A stretch of DNA of 64,000 nucleotides from Halomarina oriensis (GCF_009791395.1 NZ_WSZK01000036.1:1-64000); one strand, 5' to 3'; numbered from the stretch's first letter, positions 15,539 through 24,621 are shown. Made by a program: numbers and translations. The notes: generated by a model from the sequence alone, not told the origin.

Positions 15539-15970
15539 TCAGTCCTCGTCGTCGACACGCCGCGCCCGGCCGTCCCGGATCGCGGCTTCGACGCCGTCGG
15601 TCAGTTCGACCTCGACCGGCGTGTAGAGCGTCCGGAAGACGTTGCCAGCGATGACCGACGTCTGGGGCGAGATACGCACCGTCTCCGGAGCGTTCTCGTC
15701 GGTGTCGGCGCTCGTGCCCGCGTCTTCGGCCTCGGCATCGACATCGTCGCCATCCGCGTCGGCGTCGGCGTCACCCTCCGCATCGTCGGGTGTGTCTTCG
15801 GCCTCGGCGTCCGCGTCGGGGAGTTCCTCCAACACGGTCGAGCGAGCCTTGTTGTCGGCTTCGTACTCACGCAGCGTCTGGAGTTCCGCATCCGAAAAGT
15901 CACGCTCACGCAACGCCGAGCGGACCTCCGAGACGGTCAGGTCGTCGTAGTCGTCGATGGGAAGCGCCAC
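15539..15970 (-). CDS. Capsid-adjacent protein with SAP-like N-terminus
   Basis: 143 residues. The N-terminal 45 (LPIDDYDDLTVSEVRSALRE) form a two-helix unit like SAP/HeH domains and match the start of the gene at 14031. An acidic Ala/Asp/Glu linker (about 50-90) leads to a beta C-terminal segment (TPVEVELTDGVEAAIRDGRA) of the kind seen in phage proteins that dock to the capsid or neck. The exact role is not known. Confidence 0.65.
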   Translation of the reverse strand: MALPIDDYDDLTVSEVRSALRERDFSDAELQTLREYEADNKARSTVLEELPDADAEAEDTPDDAEGDADADADGDDVDAEAEDAGTSADTDENAPETVRISPQTSVIAGNVFRTLYTPVEVELTDGVEAAIRDGRARRVDDED

Positions 15971-15976
15971 GAGTGG

Positions 15977-16810
15977 TTACCCGTTGATCGGGATGGCGGC
16001 GTTCGAGCGCAGGGCCGCCCAGCCACGCAGCGTCTTCATCTGCATGACCCGCTCGACGTCCTTCGAGGGTTCCTGGTACTCGCGGGTATCCATGTCGAGC
16101 CAGACACCCTCACGGCCGAGTTTCGAGGAGTCGACGAGGATGGCCTCGCCCGCCCCGAGAACGCCGGAGTTGGACATATAGACGTCGCCGATGCCGACGA
16201 TGGTGCCGACCATGCCCGAGGAGATACGCTCGTCGCCGTCTTCGGAGGCGTGCGTGAGCACCTCGTCTTTCAGGAGGTCGCCCATGCCCTGCGGGCCGAC
16301 GTAGAGTTGGTCCGGCGAGAACTGGAACGGGTCGTCGAGCAGCGTCGTGTTCGCGTCGACGATGTCGGCGTAGGTGAGCGTCCCGTTATCGTCACCGATG
16401 GCGGAGTGGTCGTTGTCCGTCGTGGCCGCCTGCAACACTTCGGCCGCGGCGGCGTCCATCCGCTCGGCCATCCGGCGCATCTTCGCGTTGGCCTCCTCGG
16501 CGACGTCGTCGAAGATGCCGTCGTTGAGCGCCTCCATCGTGATGGCGTACTCCTCGCCGTACTTGTCCCGGTAACACGGCACGCGACGCCGCTCGGACAT
16601 GTCGCGGGGGTACTCCCCGCCCTCGGGGACGATCTCGATGTCGCTCTCGTCGTCTTCGTGCACGACGAAGTTGACGACCTCGGAGTTCGCACCCGAAAGG
16701 TCGGCCGGTCGGAACGCGTTCCGGAAGACGTTGTTCTGTTCGACGGTCGCTTCGATCTGCGCGTAGACGGCATCCTCGTCAGTGAGGATGTCGTGAGTGG
16801 TCGTTGGCAT
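15977..16810 (-). CDS. Major capsid protein (HK97 fold)
   Basis: 277 residues. The pattern is typical of HK97-type capsid proteins of haloviruses: N-terminal helix, ESDIEIVPEGGEYPRDM region, a long spine helix (EEANAKMRRMAERMDAAA), then DANTTLLDDPFQFSPDQLYV and a C-terminal beta part ending ALRSNAAIPING. Just downstream of the protease-scaffold and decoration genes, as expected. It is shorter than many capsid proteins of this group. Forms the icosahedral shell. Confidence 0.88.
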   Translation of the reverse strand: MPTTTHDILTDEDAVYAQIEATVEQNNVFRNAFRPADLSGANSEVVNFVVHEDDESDIEIVPEGGEYPRDMSERRRVPCYRDKYGEEYAITMEALNDGIFDDVAEEANAKMRRMAERMDAAAAEVLQAATTDNDHSAIGDDNGTLTYADIVDANTTLLDDPFQFSPDQLYVGPQGMGDLLKDEVLTHASEDGDERISSGMVGTIVGIGDVYMSNSGVLGAGEAILVDSSKLGREGVWLDMDTREYQEPSKDVERVMQMKTLRGWAALRSNAAIPING

Positions 16811-16932
16811 TGAAGGAAACTGCTGGAGGATGGAGGGCTACTCGGCGGGCGATACACAGCGGGGAACCGCTCGAATCGATAGTGGCGGGTGGCTCCGACC
16901 GTCGCGGTGACGGTGACGGGCCGCGAAGCCGG

Positions 16933-17286
16933 TTATCGGATGAGGACGAGCGCGAAGCCGTCGGCGTCGGGGCCGGTCAGCGTCAGAATCGACGACTGGA
17001 CCGGCGTCGTCGCGGCCGACAGCTCACCAGCCGTCGCCGAGCCGTCGACGTACGTGCCGGCGGCCGTCCCGGCGGCCACCTTCGCCGGGCGCGCGCCCTG
17101 GAAGACGACGTCCGCCTTCTCCTGGTCGGCAGCATCGTACGCGAGGATGCCGTCGACGTCGCCGTCCGCACTGGCGACGACCGAGACCGTCCGGTCGCCC
17201 GTGACGGCGACGCCGTCACCTTCGGAGCCACCCCCATCGACGGTCATGCCGATGTCGTCGCCTTCGGCGAACTCGGGGAAGCTCAT
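16933..17286 (-). CDS. Capsid decoration / stabilisation-like protein
   Basis: 117 residues, nearly all beta with Gly/Ala-rich turns (DRTVSVVASADGDVDGIL, KVAAGTAAGTYVDGSATAG). Small beta proteins between scaffold and capsid genes usually decorate the head (the DUF2190/gpD-like position). Start at 17286 overlaps the stop of the upstream gene by one base. Confidence 0.7.
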   Translation of the reverse strand: MSFPEFAEGDDIGMTVDGGGSEGDGVAVTGDRTVSVVASADGDVDGILAYDAADQEKADVVFQGARPAKVAAGTAAGTYVDGSATAGELSAATTPVQSSILTLTGPDADGFALVLIR

Positions 17287-17867
17287 CAGTTCTCACCCCC
17301 GTCAAGCGCGGCCGCTTCACGCTCGTAGTGGTCGGCCGCGCCGTGAAGGCCGGCCTCGCGGGCAGCCTCCGCTTGCTCTTCGAGCGCCGCGCGCTCGTCG
17401 GCGAGGGCGGCCGACTCCTCGGCGTCCTCGCCCGGCCCGTCGCCAGTCTGGGGCGTCCCCGTCCCGGCGTCGGAGTCGGTCTCGGCCTCGGCGGCCGTCA
17501 TGGATTCGAGGGCAGCCGACAGCGCCGCCTCGGCGGAGTCCTCGCCGACCGCTTCGGCGAGAGCCGCTTCGAGTTTCTCGTGAGGCATCCCGTCGTAGAA
17601 CGCCTCACCGTACGGGCCGACGGCCGTCAGGGCCGCCACGTAGAACTCCTCGACGCGGTCGATAGTCTCGGCCTGCTCGTCGTTCTTGCGCGTCAGCGCC
17701 GCCACCTCTTCGGAGAGGTCCTCGGCCGTCTCGGCCTTGGCCTTCAGTTCGTCGTGGCGCTCTTCGTCGATGACGACCTTGCCATCGAGATCGATGTTCG
17801 GCCCCACGTCGTCGGCGGGGTCGTCGGGGGACTGTTCAGGGTCAGTAGGAGTGTCGGAGTCGCTCAT
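17286..17867 (-). CDS. Possible nested scaffold protein (internal start)
   Basis: An in-frame ATG at 17867 begins MSDSDTPTDPEQSPDDPADD exactly at the linker between protease and scaffold parts, giving 193 residues. Lambda makes its scaffold (Nu3) from an internal start of the C gene in the same way. No clear Shine-Dalgarno precedes the ATG, so the separate product is inference. Confidence 0.4.
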   Translation of the reverse strand: MSDSDTPTDPEQSPDDPADDVGPNIDLDGKVVIDEERHDELKAKAETAEDLSEEVAALTRKNDEQAETIDRVEEFYVAALTAVGPYGEAFYDGMPHEKLEAALAEAVGEDSAEAALSAALESMTAAEAETDSDAGTGTPQTGDGPGEDAEESAALADERAALEEQAEAAREAGLHGAADHYEREAAALDGGEN

Positions 17868-19310
17868 TGAATCGTCGGATGGCCCGCTGGATGTCGGCGG
17901 CGAGCCTGCGCCGGTCGCGTCGGTCGCTGAACCGTCGTCGGTGTCGGTGTCAGTCGTGGAGGGGGTGTTGTCGCCGGCAGGGCGCTCGGAGTCGCGCTCC
18001 GAAGCGGCCGACGACTCGCCGGCCGATGCCGGGTCACTGCCGTCGGTCAGGGTGTCGAGGACGCGCTCGACGTCGCTCTCGTCGACACCGACGTCGAGTA
18101 AGAGCGAGCGCACGCCGTCGGAGACGTCAGCCGCATCCTCCCCGTCAGGGGCCGCCGATGCGGCGGCGATGCGGTCGCCCGCGAGGCGATTCAGCAGGTC
18201 GAACTCGCCGTACGTCTCGAACGCCGTCTGCTCGGTCGCCGCCTGGATGGCCTCGCTAGCCACTTCGACAGAGTCGAGAGCGTCACGCTCGATGACGAGC
18301 CGAATCAGCGGGTCGCGGGCGTCATCGTCGTCCGGGACCACGTCGGTCGGGACGGCCGTCACGCCAGCGATGGCGTTCAGGCTGGCGACGACCGAGCGCA
18401 GGTCGGCCTCACTCAGGCTGGTGTGAGCGTGGAGGTCGATGCTATACAGCCGGGCGAGCGCCGCCTCGGTGGCCGCCTCGGCCTCGATAGCCGAGAGGTT
18501 ATCCACATCGGGGTGGTCGTCGAGAAGGTCGTCAACGGCCGACTTCGAGACACCAGTGACGACGATGTGTGGGTCGTGAACCGGGAACGACTCGCGGTCG
18601 TCGGGCCACGAGTGCGTCTCGTCGTTGCGCTCGTGGGTGATGTCGTCGGCCGCCTCGGCAAGCGCATCCAGAAACGCATGGAAGTCCTCGGCGTCCGTGC
18701 TCGGGTCGCCACCAGGATTCGACAGGACGACCGGGTCTGCGAGGGCCGCCTCGGCATCGTCGAGACCCGCCTTGATATCGGCTGCCGAGAGCGCGGCGAT
18801 GGCGGGGTTGTCACTCGCACTTCCGGGGGCGGTGTAGTTGCCCTTCGCCGCCCCCTCGGTGACGACCTGCATCCCCGTGAACCGAAAGCCACGCAGGATG
18901 GCCGCGCCCGTCTCGGGGTCCTCCTCGACGCTGTCGGGGTGGGCCGCCTCGATGGAGATTTCGAGATCGCCCGTCGTCAGTTGGTCGGCGACACCCGCGT
19001 CTTCGAGCACCGCCTCGTAGAGCACGCCGATGCCCGGCTGATACGCCGAGCGCGTGATGTCGCCGATGACGACGCCCCCGCCATGGCCCGTCTCGACTTC
19101 GACGCCCAGTTCGGTGGCGTACTCTGCGTCGACGGTCAGTTGGTTGCCCGCGAGCGTGGGGGCGGCAGCTTCGAGTTCGGCGGCCGGCCACAGCTTCGGG
19201 CCGTTCAGGCCGCGGGTGAACTCGTCGTCACGGAGGACCACCCCGTGGACGGTCCGGTCGGCGTTCTCGGCGAGGGCGCTACGGGTCGTGGTGTGGGCGT
19301 CGTAGGTCAT
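17286..19310 (-). CDS. Prohead protease-scaffold fusion
   Basis: 674 residues from the ATG at 19310. The first 160 match haloviral prohead proteases: HGVVLRDDEFTRGLNGPKLW, a conserved His (VETGHGGG), PGIGVLYEAVLED and LEISIEAAHPD, where the Ser is the likely nucleophile. A middle domain of unknown fold (about 230-390) and a Ser/Thr/Asp linker follow. The last 190 residues are acidic and helical, with a coiled coil (SEEVAALTRKNDEQAETIDR), as in scaffold proteins. The enzyme would cut scaffold and capsid N-termini during head maturation. It overlaps the start of the gp7-like gene's 3' end by 4 bases. Confidence 0.8.
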   Translation of the reverse strand: MTYDAHTTTRSALAENADRTVHGVVLRDDEFTRGLNGPKLWPAAELEAAAPTLAGNQLTVDAEYATELGVEVETGHGGGVVIGDITRSAYQPGIGVLYEAVLEDAGVADQLTTGDLEISIEAAHPDSVEEDPETGAAILRGFRFTGMQVVTEGAAKGNYTAPGSASDNPAIAALSAADIKAGLDDAEAALADPVVLSNPGGDPSTDAEDFHAFLDALAEAADDITHERNDETHSWPDDRESFPVHDPHIVVTGVSKSAVDDLLDDHPDVDNLSAIEAEAATEAALARLYSIDLHAHTSLSEADLRSVVASLNAIAGVTAVPTDVVPDDDDARDPLIRLVIERDALDSVEVASEAIQAATEQTAFETYGEFDLLNRLAGDRIAAASAAPDGEDAADVSDGVRSLLLDVGVDESDVERVLDTLTDGSDPASAGESSAASERDSERPAGDNTPSTTDTDTDDGSATDATGAGSPPTSSGPSDDSMSDSDTPTDPEQSPDDPADDVGPNIDLDGKVVIDEERHDELKAKAETAEDLSEEVAALTRKNDEQAETIDRVEEFYVAALTAVGPYGEAFYDGMPHEKLEAALAEAVGEDSAEAALSAALESMTAAEAETDSDAGTGTPQTGDGPGEDAEESAALADERAALEEQAEAAREAGLHGAADHYEREAAALDGGEN

Positions 19311-20167
19311 GATTGTGCAGAACCGATGAGAAGGACACACCGGCACAGCGGGTGGAGGGGCGGACTCGGAGCCGTTCCGGCCCGATACTCGGCGATACTG
19401 TAGGTCTCGCCGTGATGGGGCGCACACTGCGGACAGACACGGCTGTCACCCGCCGTCTGATACCGAGCGTACGGCGTCACCGACTCGACGCCGTTCTCCT
19501 CGTAGACGTCGAGCGTCGTCTGCGTGAACGCGTGTTGGGTCTCGGTGTGGGCGATGGCCCGCGCTCGCTGCAGGCCCGTCTCGTCGACCGCGGTGGTGAG
19601 TCGATTCGCCGCGTCCCGAAGCGTGATGCCCGCACCAAGTTCCGAGAGGACACGCCCGAGTTCGCCCGTCGTCGCATCGGTAGCCTTCTCGACGGCGCGG
19701 TAGTTCCGCAGGCGGAGGCGGCGAAGCGTCTCCTCGCGCTGGTCGGTGGCGAACGGCTCGGTCTGCTCGACAGACCGGCCCTGTTCTCGAAGGGCGTCGA
19801 TGGCGAACAACTCACCACGGCGGGCGGCCTCGCGGACGTAGTCGGCGGTGAAGTGCTGACCGTCCAACACGCGCGCCTTGGGCAGCGATTCGAGGACGCC
19901 CGTCGTGGCCATCAGTTCGGCCCAGCGCTGGAACGCCGCCTCGCGGTCGGCCCGGTCGCCAGTGCCGAAGTCCTCACGCGGTGTGATATCCTCGGGCGCG
20001 AGGTTGGCCTGCGCCTCCGACAGGCGGAGGGCGTCGTTCGTCTCGACCGTGGTACGGATCGCTCCTTTGAGCGCCCGAAAGCGTGTGGTGAGCGCTGGTC
20101 GGTAGGTCTGCTCTTTGAACGTCCACGTGCCACTCGGGTCGGCGGCGAGGCTAGCGGTGGTGGACAT
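19307..20167 (-). CDS. SPP1 gp7 / Mu gpF-type head morphogenesis protein
   Basis: 286 residues. Family hallmarks are in the C-terminal half: RARAIAHTETQHAFTQ, then DSRVCPQCAPHHGETYS and PLHPLCRCVLL. These proteins bind the portal and enter the head in small numbers. Order portal, gp7, protease is standard. The RHH regulator sits between it and the portal gene. Confidence 0.88.
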   Translation of the reverse strand: MSTTASLAADPSGTWTFKEQTYRPALTTRFRALKGAIRTTVETNDALRLSEAQANLAPEDITPREDFGTGDRADREAAFQRWAELMATTGVLESLPKARVLDGQHFTADYVREAARRGELFAIDALREQGRSVEQTEPFATDQREETLRRLRLRNYRAVEKATDATTGELGRVLSELGAGITLRDAANRLTTAVDETGLQRARAIAHTETQHAFTQTTLDVYEENGVESVTPYARYQTAGDSRVCPQCAPHHGETYSIAEYRAGTAPSPPLHPLCRCVLLIGSAQS

Positions 20168-20197
20168 GGACAGAGCGAGGAGTGGATTCGGGTCGAG

Positions 20198-20404
20198 TTA
20201 GCGCCGCGTCATGCGGTCTTCGACCTCGGTGGCCGTCTGTCGGGCGATGCGGTCGACGTCGTCCTCCGAGAGTGAATTCATTGTGAATTCATCCCGGCCA
20301 TCGAGCAGCGATTCGAGGAACGCCGGCCACGATTCGTCATCGGGCTTTTCGGCACTCAGCCGGTCGTGGAGGGCTGGCGGGACCGATATCGTCGTGCGAC
20401 TCAC
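20198..20404 (-). CDS. Ribbon-helix-helix (CopG-type) regulator
   Basis: 68 residues from a GTG at 20404. The start TTISVPPALHDRLSAEK gives the RHH beta strand and first helix, followed by WPAFLESLL. Such proteins bind short palindromes as dimers. Two TGAATTCA boxes lie between its promoter box and its start, and two more inside the gene, which implies self-repression. It sits inside the head gene cluster, an odd place for a repressor. A further box cluster near 25.05 kb is a second likely target. Confidence 0.8.
   Translation of the reverse strand: MSRTTISVPPALHDRLSAEKPDDESWPAFLESLLDGRDEFTMNSLSEDDVDRIARQTATEVEDRMTRR
20273..20291. promoter_or_regulatory. TGAATTCA operator pair inside the RHH gene
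   Basis: Two exact TGAATTCA palindromes (20273-20280 and 20284-20291), 11 bases apart centre to centre, within codons of the RHH gene. They could help the repressor loop or block elongation. Confidence 0.45.
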
Positions 20405-20405
20405 G

Positions 20406-20423
20406 TGAATTCAAATGAATTCA
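20406..20423. promoter_or_regulatory. TGAATTCA operator pair before the RHH start
   Basis: Exact palindromes at 20406-20413 and 20416-20423, 10 bases apart centre to centre. They fill the space between the promoter box (20427-20441) and the GTG at 20404, where a bound protein would block a leaderless promoter. Confidence 0.65.
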
Positions 20424-20426
20424 TCG

Positions 20427-20441
20427 CCCTTGAGTAGCGGG
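20427..20441 (-). promoter_or_regulatory. Promoter box (P-box) variant, site 4
   Basis: Sense CCCGCTACTCAAGGG: the CTACTCAAG core is kept and both flanks differ from the other sites. It ends 22 bases before the GTG at 20404 of the RHH gene and overlaps the last codons of the portal gene. The weaker flanks may fit a regulated promoter. Confidence 0.55.
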
Positions 20442-22055
20442 TCAGCCCTCTGACTCGGAGTCGCCTCCGCTCTCACCCTCGGGCAAGAACTCGCTCGCGT
20501 CGGGGGCCGTCACGCCGGCCTGGTCGGCCATGCGCTCCATCGTCGACTGCAGCGCCTCTTCGTCTTCGTCGTACTCCTCAAGCGCGACGTTGAGTTCGTC
20601 AGCCACCCACGCCGTCGGGAAGTTGAGTTTCGCACTCGAATCGGCCCAGGCCGACAGCCCCTGCATCAGATTGCGGAACTTCTCGGCGTCGAACTCCTCG
20701 TCACGCACCACCGAGTCCGTCTCGTCGGTCGCAATCGAGAGGCCCACGCCATCGAGGTCCTCCTCGCCGTACGCCGTGTCGTCCTCCCGAGCGAACTCCT
20801 CGGCCTTCAACTCGAAAATCGGCGAGAGTTTCCGCTCGAACAGTCGGCGAACAGAGAGGACGTCACGCTGGAAGTCGTCGGCGAGTTCCTCGCTGATACG
20901 CCGGTTCAGGTCGTCAGCGTAGCCGATGCGGTACTTCGGGACGCCCAGTCCGGAGGCGATGAGGTCGATACTCGTCTGAATCGAATCGTCGATGTCGGGG
21001 ACCTGCCCCGGAATCACCTCCGTATCGACGCCCGGCGGCGAGCCGAACTTGCCACCCGGGTCGACCCAGTTGTCGCCGGGGCTGTACTGTTGGTCGTCCT
21101 CCTCACGGTCGTAATGGCCCATGTAGGCCTTGATGTCCGGGTCGTCCCACTTGACGACCTCCGCGTTCGCCCCCTCGCCGACCTGGTAGTCCTCGAACTG
21201 GACTTTCAGGCGGGGGTAGGCCATGCCGGCGATGGAGCCGTTGTAGTCTTGCAGGCGGGCTCGCAGGCGTTTTTCTTCTTCCGAAATGGACTCGACGAGT
21301 GACGTCCCGCGAATCGAGCCCGAATCGAGCGTCCCGGCGTGCGTCTCGGTGGCTGTGCGGGCGTCGAACGTGGGCTTTCTCGGGATGCGCGTGACGTCGT
21401 TCTGAGAGAGCGGGACGCGGTTGCGTTCGTCCCACCCGAAGTTGCCCTCGGGATACTGGACGAACGCGGCGTACTCCTCGCGGTCGTTGGTCGGGGCCGC
21501 GTCGTCGACCTGTAGCCCACCGGCCGTCTGTGGCCGACCCTTGTTCTCCGGGCGGACCAGAATCGAGGTGCCCTCGTAGGTCAGAAAGCGGACTGTCTTC
21601 GGGTCGAAGGGCTTGAGCGACAACAGCTTTCGTTGCTCGTCGTCCTCGATGCTCGGGTCGTTCCAGACGTGCTCGATGAGCGGCTCGCCATCCACGAAGT
21701 AGTTGTAGACCGAAAACCGCAGGAGGGCATCCAGCGGTTCGTCGGCCTCCCCAGCGTAGAAGGCACAGGTGGCCGCCCACTCGTTCAGGTCATCCCGGAG
21801 GTCGTCGTTCTCGGCGGTCGCCTGCGCACCGGGGCGACAGACTTCAGAGACCCACGTGTCGATAGCCGGCGGGACGAGTAGACCCGTCTTCGCCTGTTGG
21901 CGATACAGGTCGTAGGCGTCTTTGGGGGGTTTGTCGCGGTCGATGCCCGACCCGGCCGAGTAAAACCGCCGCCCGGCCGGCGAGCGCGTCGTCGGCGACG
22001 GGACGGCATCCGTCGCAGCGGCTAAGGCAGCGCGAAAACGATCTCGATAGCTCAT
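20442..22055 (-). CDS. Portal protein
   Basis: 537 residues. Portal features of haloviruses: N-terminal AYDLYRQQAKTGLLVPPAID, a central stretch with DPKTVRFLTYEGTSILVRPE, and a long helical stem (DSIQTSIDLIASGLGVPKYR to ISEELADDFQRDVLSVRRLF). The tail is acidic and flexible. It lies between the terminase and the gp7-like gene. A dodecameric ring of this protein holds the terminase and passes the DNA. Confidence 0.9.
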   Translation of the reverse strand: MSYRDRFRAALAAATDAVPSPTTRSPAGRRFYSAGSGIDRDKPPKDAYDLYRQQAKTGLLVPPAIDTWVSEVCRPGAQATAENDDLRDDLNEWAATCAFYAGEADEPLDALLRFSVYNYFVDGEPLIEHVWNDPSIEDDEQRKLLSLKPFDPKTVRFLTYEGTSILVRPENKGRPQTAGGLQVDDAAPTNDREEYAAFVQYPEGNFGWDERNRVPLSQNDVTRIPRKPTFDARTATETHAGTLDSGSIRGTSLVESISEEEKRLRARLQDYNGSIAGMAYPRLKVQFEDYQVGEGANAEVVKWDDPDIKAYMGHYDREEDDQQYSPGDNWVDPGGKFGSPPGVDTEVIPGQVPDIDDSIQTSIDLIASGLGVPKYRIGYADDLNRRISEELADDFQRDVLSVRRLFERKLSPIFELKAEEFAREDDTAYGEEDLDGVGLSIATDETDSVVRDEEFDAEKFRNLMQGLSAWADSSAKLNFPTAWVADELNVALEEYDEDEEALQSTMERMADQAGVTAPDASEFLPEGESGGDSESEG

Positions 22056-22073
22056 TGATGGCGGGAAGAGGGG

Positions 22074-23621
22074 TTAGTAGGGCTGCGTGACGCGCGGCGA
22101 GGTGGTCTCCGCGGTGTCGATATTCCGCAGGGCGATCTCGATAGCGTCGAGTCGGTCGTCGTGACTCGCACTCGGGAACTGCAGCCACTCTTCAGTCTCG
22201 AAGGCACGCCACACCTCGTCGGTCGGGTCGCCGACGATGCGGATATCGGAGGACTCGAACTCCGCGGCCATGTTGTGGATGCGCTCTTCTTTCGACCCCG
22301 AGGACGTCGTCCCGTCGGCCGGAATGGGCGAGTCGTCTCGAAGGCGTTGGGCGACACCGCGGTTGGCGTTCTGCTCGACCAGCATCGCATCGATAGCGTA
22401 GTCGGCGAGTTCGTCGACGGCCCAGTCGGCGGCGGCCTTGACCGACATGCCACGGCGGTGAGCGAGGTGAGCGAGGTAGCCTCGGCCGACCGACCGATCC
22501 CAGGCGACGACCGCGAGTGCAGTGTAGTCAGTGTCGTTCTCGGCGGCCTGTTGGAGGTCGTCGACGAGGCCGATGTCCATCCCCGCAACCCACCGATAGC
22601 TCGACGCGGGGTTCGGAAGCTCGGAAACGTACGTGAGCCACTCCGATTTGAACACCTCGCCACTCAGGGCGTGTGGGTCCTGTTGGTTCTCTCGTCGCCA
22701 GATGGGGAGTGAGTCGTCACCGTCGACGATGTCGTACAGGAGTGATTCGGGAGGTTTGTGTTCGGGCCAGAGGACGGTGAGTGGCTGGTCGGGGATGACG
22801 CCGTTGTTCGCCAGGTTGACGTCCGCCGGGAGCGCCGCGACGTCGTCGTACACCTGCCCGTCGTCACCCCGAACCGACCACGCCCGCTGTTCGACGAGCG
22901 GCCAGTCTGACTCGCGGATCGCCGTCGACACCTTCGCATCCCACGTCGCCGAGTTGAGGATGTCCGTCTCATACAGGTCCTGTGGGTGTTTCCGGGTGCC
23001 GATGAGCGCCTGGACGAACCCACCGTCCAACGCGGAGTCGGGGTCGCCGAGGTTCTTCGTGTAGTCCCGGAAGTACTCCCGGACGTTCCGACGCTGGGTC
23101 GCAGTGCGTTGGTTCTCCCAGTCGGCGATGTCGTCCCAGACGATGACGTCGAAGTGTTTACCCGTCAACTGGGATTCGAGGCCGTACGCCGACAGGCTGG
23201 GTTCTTTGTGGTCGTTCGCTTCCGTCGTCAGTTGATGTCCCGCGGCGTTGTCGAGTTCGACACCGAAGCGCGGAGCCCAATGTTCGACCGCGTCGACTAC
23301 CTTCCCCGCCCGCTCGGCGGCGATATTGGCCGTCTTCGAGATAATAGCCACCCGAATATCGGGGTGGGTGAGCAACGCCCACGTCGGGAAGACGACGCCC
23401 ACCGACTCGCTCTTACCGTGGCCACGCGGGAGGAGACGAGCGACTTTCTTCGAGGCATGTGGGAAATCAGCGTCGACGGCCTTCCAGAGCGCGTTGTAGA
23501 GTTCCTTGAGGTGGTCGCCCGGCGGCAAGCTGTAGTCGAACAGTTGCACCGATGCAATCGCCGGGTGCGCGAGGGGGTTGCGCTCGGCGATGGCCGAGGG
23601 GCTCACACTGGTGGAACTCAT
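22074..23621 (-). CDS. terL: Terminase large subunit
   Basis: 515 residues. ATPase: Walker A PRGHGKS (65-71) and Walker B FDVIVWDD (157-164). Nuclease: RNase H-like acidic positions in GMDIGLVDD (D349), VEQNANRG (E416) and ASHDDRLDAIEIAL (D488). It drives DNA into the prohead and cuts the concatemer. It follows the small subunit with a 2-base gap and precedes the portal gene, the standard order. Confidence 0.93.
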   Translation of the reverse strand: MSSTSVSPSAIAERNPLAHPAIASVQLFDYSLPPGDHLKELYNALWKAVDADFPHASKKVARLLPRGHGKSESVGVVFPTWALLTHPDIRVAIISKTANIAAERAGKVVDAVEHWAPRFGVELDNAAGHQLTTEANDHKEPSLSAYGLESQLTGKHFDVIVWDDIADWENQRTATQRRNVREYFRDYTKNLGDPDSALDGGFVQALIGTRKHPQDLYETDILNSATWDAKVSTAIRESDWPLVEQRAWSVRGDDGQVYDDVAALPADVNLANNGVIPDQPLTVLWPEHKPPESLLYDIVDGDDSLPIWRRENQQDPHALSGEVFKSEWLTYVSELPNPASSYRWVAGMDIGLVDDLQQAAENDTDYTALAVVAWDRSVGRGYLAHLAHRRGMSVKAAADWAVDELADYAIDAMLVEQNANRGVAQRLRDDSPIPADGTTSSGSKEERIHNMAAEFESSDIRIVGDPTDEVWRAFETEEWLQFPSASHDDRLDAIEIALRNIDTAETTSPRVTQPY

Positions 23622-23623
23622 GA

Positions 23624-24340
23624 TTACGTCTGCGGATCAACGTCGAACGCCGCGTCGAGACCCGCCTTCTCGTCGCTCGTCAGGTTCAGGTCGAGGCCAT
23701 CGGCAAGCGCCGACGCCTGTTGACTCTCGGGCGACGTGTCGAGCAGGCCGAAGTCCTTCAGCCACTGGCGCGTATCCCGGCTCAATTTCTGGGTCGCCGA
23801 GAGCACGACCGTCTCCTTATACCGAATCTCCTCGACGGGCATGTCCGCCACCTCCTTTTTGCGCTCCTCGCGGTCGACCAGCGGGTGGCCCGAGTCCAGC
23901 GACGACGGTTTCTCGGCCGCCCACGCCTCGCCGTGAATCTCCTTGGCGATGTTGACCGCTACCTGGAACAGCTTCGCCCGGTGACCGTACGGCAGGTCGC
24001 CATGCCGAGCCTCGTAGCGCTCGCGGTAGTCCGCGAACGTATCGTCGATCAACTCCCGCTGCTCGTCGGTCGCAATGTCCGTGTAGAAGGCGTTGACGTC
24101 GGCGTACAGACCATGTGAGACCGCGTTGGTGTTACCCTCCGGCGGCGCTCCACCGCTGTTGCCGACCGCGTTGTCGTTGCCTTCGTGCGAACTACCGTCA
24201 GGTGACGTCCCACGATGCTGGCGGCACTTCCCCGACTCGAAGTCAGTCCCCCAGCCAGCAGCCCGACCACACGGGTCGCCCTTGCGATTCGTGCCGCCGT
24301 GGTCGCCACACTCGTCGGCGTAATTCCTGTCGTCCTCCAT
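23624..24340 (-). CDS. Terminase small subunit-like protein
   Basis: 238 residues. The N-terminus has a Cys/His cluster (CGDHGGTNRKGDPCG, then CRQH) and the repeated GNDNAVGNSGG / GNTNAVSHGLYA signature common in terminase small subunits and related proteins of archaeal viruses. A helical middle and C-terminal part follow. Position directly before terL supports the call. It would recognise the packaging site. Confidence 0.78.
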   Translation of the reverse strand: MEDDRNYADECGDHGGTNRKGDPCGRAAGWGTDFESGKCRQHRGTSPDGSSHEGNDNAVGNSGGAPPEGNTNAVSHGLYADVNAFYTDIATDEQRELIDDTFADYRERYEARHGDLPYGHRAKLFQVAVNIAKEIHGEAWAAEKPSSLDSGHPLVDREERKKEVADMPVEEIRYKETVVLSATQKLSRDTRQWLKDFGLLDTSPESQQASALADGLDLNLTSDEKAGLDAAFDVDPQT

Positions 24341-24354
24341 AGCGTGTGTTCGTT

Positions 24355-24621
24355 TTAGCTGTCAGTCGATTCGACGATGTTGTGCTCGGACAGCGCGAGT
24401 GAGCCGCCACCGAACGTGAACGGTCGCCCGTCGATGACGGGCAGGCCGCGGTAGTCCTCGTGTGAGGAGAAACCGGCGATGCGGGCGGGTGTCGGGCCGT
24501 CGTCGGGGTGGCGAAGCAAGATCGTCTCCCCGACGGCGTAGTCGGCGGCCCACTCGGGGATGGACTCGCGCATGTCGACGTAGCTCATCGTGTGAGCCAT
24601 CTCTCGGTAGGTGCGAGTCAC
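24355..24621 (-). CDS. Small hypothetical protein
   Basis: 88 residues from a GTG at 24621 that overlaps the upstream stop (GTGA). A later ATG at 24600 is also possible. The core (AVGETILLRHPDDGPTPARI) looks like a small SH3-like beta barrel. Confidence 0.65.
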   Translation of the reverse strand: MTRTYREMAHTMSYVDMRESIPEWAADYAVGETILLRHPDDGPTPARIAGFSSHEDYRGLPVIDGRPFTFGGGSLALSEHNIVESTDS

